Shown here: positions 8,176 to 16,614 of the stretch, piece by piece
How the letters are laid out: every line of letters begins with the position of its first letter
Numbering within the stretch: the stretch's first letter is position 1
NCBI GenBank assembly: GCA_963575745.1
Contig: CAUYUJ010000767.1
Span: 20,001 to 84,000, forward strand
Direction of reading: 5' to 3'
DNA: 64,000 bases
Origin: Prorocentrum cordatum
Lineage: Eukaryota; Sar; Dinophyceae; Prorocentrales; Prorocentraceae
Notes under the pieces: model-generated
The model's input: the letters and a program-made list of their open reading frames with translations, nothing else
What the model was told of the DNA's origin: nothing
Database searches by the model: none
Translations under genes and position numbers: made by a program

Positions 8176-10260
8176 CTACCAGTCTGTGGCAGCCCTCCAG
8201 CGGGCGTCGATGTATCTGAACGCCGCTCCAATGTTCCCCGCGATGATCTTGATCCAGTCCTGAGTGCTGGCGGGGGCGCTCTTGTCCTGGTAGTCGTTGA
8301 ACTGCGCGAACCAATCCAGGTCGCTTTGTAGTTGTGTAGTCCAGCGGCCTCCAACTTGGAATAGTATATCCAGCGTCATCAGGAGCTGTTTGGGGGCATA
8401 GTGCACGGCTCGCGTAAAGTATTTTAACCAGCGGTAGCGCATCAGTAATTGGATGTCCATCCTGTCCGTATCCGCAAGGATTTTATTATCAATAATGCAT
8501 GTTTTCGCTTGTTCGTGGGCATGTACGCCGGCGGCCCTTGAGTGAACTTTGCTGTGAGTACCGTGTAGTGATGCAGCTTCCTTCGTGTTCAGCGGCTCCC
8601 AGGTTTCGGCGTTGTAGGTGAGGCGCGAGAGCGCAAGTGCATCTGCCATGTAGAGCTTGTCCTTGAGCGCAATGGCCTTATGCGGATATAGGGCCTTACG
8701 TACAGGGCTGAGGGCTTGTGATGTAATGAGTTGTCGTATTTGATCTCCACCCCCATAGTTTGATCAGCGTCGATCATCGCCCCGAGATGTTTTGCCTTGG
8801 TAACCACTTCAATGGTGATGTCGTACTGTAGGAGATGTAGTTTGTCTTTCATGTTCTTGTGCAGTTTGGTCTTGGTTCTACGCTGGCCTTGACCGTGTAT
8901 GCTGAACAGTAATTGTGATTTGCATTTAGCGTAGCTGGGGGCGAGGCCATATTGGATCATACCTTCGTGTATCTCACGGGCCATTCGCAAGGCTTGTACG
9001 TCAATCAGGTCGTTGTCCTGCGTTAGCGTGAAGAAGCCTGTGTCGTCGGCGTAGGTCGAGTCCATCGCTTAGTAGGGGTCGTCAGTATCGTTCAGTAACA
9101 GGTGTGCCCGGTCAAATTGTGCAAGATCCAGCAATAGCCCCTGCGATAATAGGGTGTTCCTTATGGTAGCCAGAGTTTTTGAGTAGAGGACGCTGAAAAT
9201 ACAGTCGGCCTGATTCGACCCTGGGCGCGAACCCGCCGTGGGCCTGGCTACCACCGGGAGTTCCTTGGCCGTGAGCCAGGTGTCAAGGTGGGCTTGTATT
9301 AGCATTGATACCGCACGTGGGCTGGTGTTGTTTGCCTGATGGCTGGAAATTGTAGTAGTAGCTCTTCCGCGCCCATCAATGCGGTCGGGATTTCATAGGT
9401 GTCTAGCTGGTCCAGCGCGTCCTGATCCGTACCCATGGGTAGCGCCATGTCTCTGATGACTGCGTAGTAAGCGTTCTTCAGGTCGAAGAGCGGAACGATA
9501 GTGGTCATCTCAGTGGCTCTAGCCAAGTCTAGGACGGAGCGGATGACACGTGTTGCCATGGTAGTATCTCTGTTGTGCCTTCCTCCACTCATGGAATCCT
9601 GGTAGAGCTCGTCGTTGGTTGTCCGTAAGTGTCCGCGTATGAAGGTGCAGTGGTGTTCAATCCTGTTGGATCCTGCCAGGATAGACCTGTAGTTCTCAAT
9701 GTAGGCCGGGAAGTTCTTGCCCTGGGGGACGCCCGCTGCAATGCCACTCCTTTAGCAAGGAGTGGCTCCTCCTGCTGGAGCAGCGTAGCTCTGGTAAGGA
9801 GGGGGTGCAGGTGTCTGGGCATCGCCCTGGGAGCACTGGCGGCTAGGTCATCGCATATGCCTTCCGGTCCGTTGGCTCCGTCCTTGGCTGCTCGGGCCAG
9901 TTGTGTCGGCAAGCCCTCGAGCGTGTTGACGGATGCGGGGTCGACTACTTTGCAGTAGGTGTTATGGGTGGTGCAAGCAGTGCTGTTGTAGATCTCCTCG
10001 AGGTCAGCCCACTGCATGACGTCCGCACGTTCAGTGGCCGCGGAGGCACTGATCTTCTCCCAGCCCCCCTCTGCATCAGTTGTGATGGGGACGCCGTCCT
10101 TGGTGCGTCGCACAGGTGCTACTTGTTGTGAAGCCCGGTACTTTTGTTTCTCGTAGCCCGCCGCTGGGAGAAATTTCCTGGACGATTTCCAGACGTCCCG
10201 TGTGCGTCCCCGCTGGGATGCTGTGGCCATAGCTTTGGCTGTGCTGGTGGGCATGTCCGT
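8176..10260 (-). pseudogene. Reverse transcriptase domain, LINE type, frame-broken
   Basis: All main RT blocks can be read in order. The finger region is near 10000-9780 (AKDGANGPEGICDDLAA and HPLLTRATLL). Motif A is VPLFDLKNAYYAVIRD near 9490. Motif B is SRPGSNQADCIFSVLYSK near 9210. Motif C is STYADDTGFF near 9050. A block resembling motif E is KHLGAMIDADQTMG near 8780. The thumb/C-terminal part (SRLTYNAETWEPL, 8640-8176) fits LINE RTs. The catalytic Asp of motif A and the YADD pair are present. Breaks occur near 9730, 9590, 9300, 9065 and 8650. The endonuclease lies directly upstream, as in apurinic-endonuclease LINEs. The family (RTE, Jockey, CR1 or other) cannot be fixed without a tree. 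Confidence 0.8.
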
Positions 10261-10431
10261 ACGGTTGAGGTAGTGCGTCCTGGTCTCGTTGAGGACAGAG
10301 TTGATGCTGGTGATGAAATCGCGCGTAGAGCATTTGTGGTTGGCGTAGAGACTGGACTGTGTAGTAAGTTTCCTTACCGCAGGGGCTCAAAGGTCTTTGG
10401 GAAACGCGTACTTTTCCGCGTTGTGTTGCAG

Positions 10432-11560
10432 TTAGTCAACGAGTTGCCATGGTGCCAGTTTGTCTTTGTAGTATTTCCTCTTGGTGAGGTGTGCATGCCT
10501 GCGCAGCTTGAGTATGCGCATTTTCGTTGGGGTAGTCGTGTGCCTCTTTGGCGTGGTGTCGGTCACCTTGTACATCTTCTTGGCCGCCGTGAGACTCGTG
10601 CTTGTGATTTCCTTGAAGTGCTGGTTGACGTTTATGTCCCACGGTGGTATTGGCGGCTTATCCAGCTCCTCTCCGAAGTCCTTGACGAGCTGTGGGTCAT
10701 GAAGCTTGTGCTTGTTGTAATGGGCACCCATGTGTCGATTGATTTTGCCGCTAAGCGCGCCCCAAAAGTCTACGATGACCAGGAGGTGGTCTTCTTTGTC
10801 GTGTAGGACGTCGTAATCGGTCTGTGTCAAGCAGCCGTGTGCGGCGAGGTGTAGCTGTTCCGAAGTAATAGTACAATCAATCCTACGGTAAGCTTCTTTG
10901 GTGGCTGACCATGCATCGCCGCTGGCGCTGGGGAGTAGTGTCGTAGTGGCGAACATGGTCGTTGAGGCGAGGAATTTGCGCAACTTCTCGCCGTTGTCGC
11001 TCTCGTCCTCGCACCAGCCTTCCGACCCGACCCAGTCTGTGGTGATGTTGCCCAGTCTAACGCTTGCGTCTATACGTAGTAGGCTGGGCTTGTACTTGCG
11101 GGCGTGCTTTGTGATGTGGTCCCAGTATTCCGCTCGTTCTTGAGCGTCGGTATGCATGTGTGGTGCGTGTGCCACGAAGATGACATGCTTGAATCCTGGC
11201 GCATCCTTCAGGACGATAAGTAGGCGGGGCTCCTGAAGCTGGATCTTGATGCTTTTGTCGGTGAAGTAGCATTCCAGCCTCGATGGGTAGTGTAAGGTAA
11301 TCTCGTGTTGATGAAAAGGGAGCATCCGTGTTGCCCCTCTTGAGCCCCAGAGTGTATCGTGATAAAGTCTTTGACCATCCTTTGGCCGTGTGGCTTCCTT
11401 GATTCCTGTCTGCCTGCCAGTAGTACCGGATATACCTTGCCGATGCGCTTGGACTTGGAGGGTACTGGGTTGACGCTGTTGTCCTTGTCGCAGAGCGTAA
11501 GAGTGTTGTAGGTCTGCACTCTGAACTTGATCTCGTACCTAACGTCCTCATGGGTCGGTG
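10432..11560 (-). pseudogene. APE-type endonuclease domain of the retroelement
   Basis: The domain opens near 11535 with a frame carrying VQTYNTLTL (the Asn motif of exonuclease-endonuclease-phosphatase folds) and GAQEGQHGCSLFI (the QE motif). After a frame change near 11320 a 297-residue open stretch follows. It contains VIFVAHAPHM, LLRIDASVRLG in the position of the usual GDFN motif, TTLLPSASGD, RRIDCTITS and KEDHLLVIVDFWG (the terminal Asp-His). Order and spacing match the APE nucleases that nick target DNA in non-LTR retrotransposition. The GDFN-like motif is altered (Asp kept, Asn apparently Ser). A basic linker (RRHAHLTKRKYYKDKL) then leads towards the RT. Confidence 0.75.
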
Positions 11561-11603
11561 CGGTTGGTAAATGATGGTCTTCGGCAGTGCGGGGCTCCTT
11601 GTG

Positions 11604-12215
11604 CTAGCAGAACTTGTCCCTGTCATTCGGAGGGTATGCTTCTCGGTCTTCGACTGGGACGTGGAGGAGCCATTCCCATGCTGTGTGGATGTCCGCTGTC
11701 AGTATGTTATTGATGACGCCGTAGGCGAAGTGGTTGTCGTTGTTGGCGGGGTACTTAGAAGAACATGCGCCATCCAGTTCATTCCACGGGTGGTCCTTAT
11801 GTCTTTTGAGCCAGATGAGCGTAACGTAGGCGACGCTGGCGAGCTCCACGTAGAGGGCTCGCGCCAAGGTAACCAGCTGCAAATTTGCTGTTGGCCTGGA
11901 TTCGCCCGACGAGAGCAACAGTGCAACAGTATTGTCGCAATAGATGTAGTAGTACGAGTTCGATTGGATGTTGCCTGTCTCGTCTTCTTGGAGTGCCGTG
12001 GCGAGGGCCACCCACAAGTTCGGCCGTAGTGCTTGAAGCAATCGGGTAGTCATCCCCAATGGATTGGCGGAGTTTGGCCTCCACATGGCCACAGAAGTGG
12101 TACTCGTCTCCGGGTTCATTGCCCGAGAAGTTGGCCTGGATATAGACGAGCCCCCATGCAGAGTCCTTTGGCCTCTGCTCGTAGTAGCTGCCGTCTGGAT
12201 ACAGATGATGCTGGG
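11604..12215 (-). pseudogene. RNase H domain, frame-shifted, upstream of the endonuclease
   Basis: Reading from about 12210: LYPDGSYYEQRPKDSAWGL gives the first catalytic Asp; SSTTAEL gives the Glu. A one-base frame change near 12020 then leads into ALATALQED, IYCDNTVALL (the second Asp) and WLKRHKDHPWNELDGAC, which resembles the RNase H His/Asp terminal motif. Such domains remove RNA from RNA-DNA hybrids during reverse transcription. In described LINE clades with RNase H the domain usually follows the RT; here it comes before the endonuclease. I recall a similar order in some dinoflagellate LINE-like proteins but cannot confirm it. Confidence 0.7.
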
Positions 12216-13980
12216 ATGAGTGTGCTATGTACTTTGATTAGTAACGTGCTCCTGGGTGACTTCCTTGATGTCGAGATAGTCGGCACTGGTGTCAAAACAT
12301 ATACGTGTTGCTTCAGCGGCCAACGTGTCCAAGGATGTTTTGAGTTGCATCGGGCAGTTCGATGGCACAGGTTCATAACCGTGCTGTTGCTGCGGTAAGT
12401 CAGTGGGTGGGGAAGGTGGAGATGGCGTCGGTGCGACACCTCGGTATTGATAGCGACGTTCTCCCTGCATGCTGATAGTTCCGTTGTGGAACCAGTAAAT
12501 GAATTCGGTGTAACAATAGGTGAGCTACATGTGGACATTGTCCTGCGCCTGCGTCGCCGTCCAGCGTGGCGGCGTAGGCCTCTATGGGTACGCCGACGTG
12601 TCGTAGCCTCCAGTGGTCGAGTAGCGCATGTCTCACTCGAACAACGGTGGGTACTGGACGTCCGTGCGTAACTACTGCTCCTTGCTGGCGGAGTAGCCCC
12701 GATACGTGCCGCCGAGTAGGAGTCGTGGAATTTAGTTAGTGTCGCGGGTGGACCCGAGGTGGATGCAATGTGGTCGTAATGTTCGGCTTCGTTGTAGCCT
12801 GCCCATCTGCGGGGGTCGCGACGCCCACCGCGGACTCCCCTGGGCTTGGCCCGTGGCGTAGAGTTAGGGCCAAAACGATCGTGTGCTGGATTGGTCCTGG
12901 CCAACTTGGCTCTGCGAAGTTGCCTGTCCCGTCTGCAGTGGATCCGGCCTAGACATGTCGTCCCCTCTTGCTATAGTGGATAGTGGTGACCTTTTGGCCG
13001 AACGGCGCCATTGCCCTTCTGACCTTGATCGGCGGTCCCTGCTGTACCGGAGATGAGGTAGATGATAAGGCATCTCGTAAGCCAGCTGCGATGTCCGCGG
13101 TCTGCTTGTATTTCTTCTTTGTGATTATGTCCACCAGCGCCTGCTTGTCCTGTGCCAGTAGTTTGCTCGTGATCTCTCCAGCGACGTCTGGGTGGGTATT
13201 CTTGGCCATGTCGTACAGGAATTATGCGAGCATTGGTTTCTGGTTCGGGGTTGACAAAGCGGCCAGCTTGGCAGCGAGTTCGTGGTGTGCCTTATATTTG
13301 TCCTGTTTCTGTTGGAGCACGTTGTAGTAGGAGGCGGATGTTGGTTCCTGAGTTGGGGGTAGTGATGTCGGCCGACGATAACCTGGACTGTATTCTGGGT
13401 CGGCACCGTGCTCCGAGCCGCTCATGCCCGCTACCCAGGGGAACCCGCATCCTTCCGTCTGGTGGCTATCGTCGGCCGAGGAGGTGGCAAGCGGAGTTGG
13501 CATCGCCGCCTCTGTCACCTGCCTGACGTATGCTTCCTCCGCGTCGACTTTGGGCTGCTTAGGGCCGTCCTCGAGGTCCAGTGCCAGGGAAGTCGGTGTC
13601 GGTGCATGGACGAGTTGGTGCGGTAACATCTCCTCCTTTTGTGCCTGGTGCTGTCGTTTCCGCTCTTCCACATGCGAAGGTGAGTTGAGCATCGCTGCCT
13701 GACGAAGGATCTGGACTGATGTCGGTGTTGTTTGCATGGGCCTCTCTGTGTGCTCTAGTGGTGATAGTCTGCCCGTCGTAGCCGTTGGTGGACGGGGGGG
13801 AGTACTGAAGCCTCCGGGTGAAACACTTGGGGTAGGCGTTCGCGGGGTAATTTCTTCCACAGCAGCCGTAAGAGGGTCATCCTGGGGCATATGTTCTGTG
13901 TCTTTGGGCGGGGTGCTGACTGCCCTGGTGCGTCTCGGTGGCGTATTGATTGCGAACTGCAACGGCACGGTGGGCGTTAT
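12216..13980 (-). pseudogene. Pro/Thr-rich linker region of the retroelement
   Basis: A 248-residue open stretch (13968-13222) is rich in Pro, Thr, Ser and Gln (for example TPRTPTPSVSPGGFSTPP) with short charged helices (EERKRQHQAQKEEML). It ends in HHELAAKLAALSTPNQK and meets a stop. A second open piece (13209-12949) carries GEITSKLLAQDKQALVDIIT and a basic end. Between 12949 and 12216 the frame changes several times and nothing is recognisable. Low-complexity linkers of this kind often join gag-like and enzymatic parts of retroelement polyproteins. No enzymatic motif seen. Confidence 0.45.
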
Positions 13981-15640
13981 ATGCTCCTGCGCCAGGCTAG
14001 TCTGTGCTGGTTGGGGGGGTTGCTGTGGGGGCCTGGCGTGGTCCTTCTTGTCGTTGTAGTAGATATCCCACAGGCTGAGAGTATCTGCTGAGGTGGTAGC
14101 GTCGGCTGGGCGTGGTTCGAAAGGATCACCTGGGGTGAAGGCGTACTGTCTGACACGTCCTCCATCCTGCTAGTGAGCAGTTTATCCGAAGGCTCCGCGT
14201 TCGACGTAAAGGGGACCCTGGTGTTGTTACGTAAGCTAGTTGTGGATATCTGGGCGCTTCTTTGGAGTCCTCGTAGGTGGTGGAGCTGTTGAATCAGGTC
14301 CTGTTGTGCAAGCAAGCTGTCCTGGCGTTCGTGCCAGTACTTCTTGATGGTCTCGCTGTCCTGGTGCTGCCTGTTCTTGAACTGCCTGTGGCGCTCGCTC
14401 ATCTCGAGTGCGTGCAGTTGCTCGGCCTTCTGGCATACTTCTTGCAGCCTGTGGATGACAGATTCTTGTTCGCTGTAGCTGGTCTGCCGGCCCAGATCCT
14501 CCAATTGTAACTGCTGGTGCCTGAGGTACAGTTCAGCTTCCAGTTCTTTCTGACTGAGGCGGAGAGGTTGGAGAGCTCTTCCTCAGAATTGGTCACCAGA
14601 TGGGTCGCGCGAGCTCCAGAGTCTTCCGCTTGGTGTGTAAGATGTCGTGCCATTAGATATATCTGGTTGCGGATATCCTCGTTGTCCTTCATTGATTGTG
14701 CGAGCTTGGTGTAGACGGTTTCTTGCTCAGCGTGCAGTTGGCGTGCCTCGTGATGTTCACCTTCGAGTCTAGCTTGATGCGTAGCCGTGGCAAGCTCGAT
14801 GTGCGCCTTCTGATTGTGGAGCATGTGGTGTTCTGCGATTCGGGTCTGCGTGGTGAGGTTCTCCTCGTATCGCGCAAGCTGCTCGTTCTGCCGAAGTAGA
14901 ACCTGCTCGGCGTAGTGGTATTGCTCTTGGTACTCAGTCGATTTTGTCCTGAACTGGAGTTGATCCTGGTATAGCTCGTGGTACTCCGTGGTCATCTCGT
15001 GGTGTCGTTTGTTGCCTTCAGCGATCTTGTTATTGAGGTAAGCAGTCTCGGCCGACTCTTCATGGCACTCCTCTTGAAGATGGACTTCGTACGGTGAGGT
15101 CGAGGTCGGGTTTTGGTAGAACGCCTGTTGTGTCGGCTTGTATTGCTCAAGCATTGTAAGCGTAAGGTTTTTCTCCAGCTCAGAGTTCTCGCAGGTGCGG
15201 AGGCGGGCGTCTGTTCGCAGGTAACTTTCCTGTAGCTCGCTGTAGCGGATGTTGGACTTGGTACATTGTTCCTCTGCGTACTTAGTTCCTTTGTTCTCCT
15301 CGTCGATATCGATCTCGTGTTGGGTGTAACATTTAGTGAGTTCTGCGGCTGACGTCTCAAGGTCGTCTCGGAGTATCCTAAGGAGCTCGTCCTTGTACCG
15401 CGTAGTCCTTGCTGCTCAGTTGACTTAGAAGATCTGTGCAGTGTGCCTCCAACTCCTCGTGTTTCTCGTCCTTGCTGCGTATCGACTTGTGTAGTTCGTT
15501 GATTCGCTCCTCTGTAGAGGCGTTGGTGACAGTTGCGGCATTGCGGATCTCGGGGTTGAGAGCCGCGTTCTTGTTTGTGAGGTCCTTGATCGTATTGCGT
15601 AGTTCTGTTTGTTACTCAAGAAGTTGGTGACTGTCGGGAA
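13977..15640 (-). pseudogene. Coiled-coil (gag-like) region of the retroelement
   Basis: A 251-residue open stretch (15154-14399) has a strongly helical, Gln/Glu/His-rich composition with heptad-like spacing (TTEYHELYQDQLQFRTKSTE and EHHEARQLHAEQETVYTKLA). After a frame change near 14520 it continues in 14504-13977 (SVIHRLQEVCQKAEQLHALE). Further upstream, 15640-15160 holds helical pieces in broken frames. Long coiled coils upstream of the enzymatic domains are typical of ORF1-type proteins of non-LTR elements, where they drive oligomerisation on RNA. Its place between the zinc finger and the RNase H suggests the same role here. Several single-base frame changes and stops rule out an intact protein. 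Confidence 0.55.
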
Positions 15641-16260
15641 ACGTGCCGATTGCTGGCGGCGTGGAGGGCCCAGTGGTTGGTGGGGACCCTTTGCTTACAT
15701 AGGGCGTCTTCGAGTGATTTGGCTCTCTTCCTGCCCTTCTCGGCTTTCTTGTCCTTGTTGTCTGTCGCGGTCCTGGACCTGGAGATCATGTACTTGAGGC
15801 AGCGGATGTCTCCGAGGTTGCGCGTGACGGTGTGTCCTTTTTCTTTGTCTGCGCCGCTTTGTACAGGTCCTCGTGGCATTTCCAGCGGTACTGGCGTAAT
15901 TCTTCTGGGTCTCGAGGTGGTTCCACGTAAGAGGTGTGGGTCTTGGCCTCCTGTTCCTCGTAGGATTCGGTTGCCTCGACTACTTGCTCGGTGGTCCCGT
16001 CCAGCTTCCAAGCAGGTTGCTCTCGTGTACGATTAGAGCCCCATCGACGACCTTCATGTACTCGTCTGGCTGCCTTTCTGGCTGTAGTCGTCCTGCTCCC
16101 AGGTCCACTGGTTCCCGCAGTAACAGGTCCAGACCTTACTGGGAGCGTTTCTGCCACATCCGTTACATTTCCAGTCGCCGGAATTCGCTGTGGTCTGTCG
16201 GCCTCGCTCTCCAGGTATTGAGACATCGCGTGTTGAACCTCTCCCACCGCGGGGAGACCT
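15640..16260 (-). pseudogene. N-terminal region with RanBP2-like zinc finger
   Basis: Near 16180-16095 the minus strand reads GDWKCNGCGRNAPSKVWTCY, followed by CG. This is a W-x-C-x2-C-x3-N pattern with a second Cys pair, as in RanBP2-type zinc fingers that bind RNA or ubiquitin. The frame then stops, and a neighbouring frame continues with an acidic, Arg/Glu-rich stretch (EATESYEEQEAKTHTSYVEP, then RWKCHEDLYKAAQTKKKDT) down to ~15790. A Lys-rich piece (DNKDKKAEKGRKRAKSLEDA) follows in another frame. This would be the start of the element's protein. The finger-coding segment is tandemly duplicated (16137-16382). Confidence 0.55.
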
Positions 16261-16382
16261 TGCTGGGAGCGTGTCTGCCCCAGCCGTTACGTTTCCAGTA
16301 GCCGGAATTCGCTGTGGTCTGTCGGCCTCGCCCTCTATAGGTATGGAGACATCGCGTGTTGAGCCTCTTTCACCGCGGGGTG
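16137..16382. repeat. Tandem duplication (2 x ~123 bp) over the zinc-finger segment
   Basis: Copies at about 16137-16260 and 16261-16382 align end to end, sharing GGAATTCGCTGTGGTCTGTC and GACATCGCGTGTTGA. On the minus strand each would encode a RanBP2-like finger. The outer copy has lost two of its Cys codons (reads YWKRNGWGRHAPSK). Confidence 0.85.
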
Positions 16383-16449
16383 CGCAGCGGTCTGTGGCTG
16401 GAGCCCGTCTTGTTCCAGTCCTTGGGCGCCATCTTGGAGTGGTGCGGGT

Positions 16450-16605
16450 CCTCCTCTTCCTCCTCCTCCTCCTCCCCCTCCTCCTCCTCCTCCTCCCCTC
16501 CTCCTCCTCCTCCTCCCCCTCCTCCTCCTCCTCCTCCTCCTCCTCCTCCTCCTCCTCCTCCTCCTCCTCCTCCTCCTCCTCCTCCTCCCCCTCCTCCTCC
16601 TCTTC
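16450..16605. repeat. (CCT)n microsatellite, polypyrimidine tract of the next exon
   Basis: CCT/CTC triplets ending CTCTTCACCCCTCAG directly before the exon at 16615, so it probably works as the polypyrimidine tract of that acceptor. Some CCCCTC interruptions. Confidence 0.95.
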
Positions 16606-16614
16606 ACCCCTCAG

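Larger units (their letters stand above)
4545..16400 (-). mobile_element. Large decayed non-LTR retroelement with extra protein regions
   Basis: Fragments of one protein-coding element run on the minus strand for nearly 12 kb. In 5'-3' order they are a RanBP2-like zinc finger, coiled coil, Pro-rich linker, RNase H, APE-type endonuclease, reverse transcriptase (RT), a tail with a Cys/His cluster and a DQCxFG segment, then two unrecognised regions. Neighbouring fragments lie in different frames or are split by single stops, and the fragments read on across those breaks, so this is a decayed copy of a once-continuous element. It is antisense to the channel gene and lies between that gene's exons near 3.7 and 16.6 kb. 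The ends are not defined: no poly(A), LTRs or target duplications were found. Standard LINEs carry RNase H after the RT; here it precedes the endonuclease. Boundaries may be off by a few hundred bases. Confidence 0.75.

Noticed and set aside
4545-16400. LTR-retrotransposon interpretation of the large element
   Set aside because: No long terminal repeats, integrase or aspartic protease motif seen; an APE-type endonuclease precedes the RT, which marks a non-LTR element.
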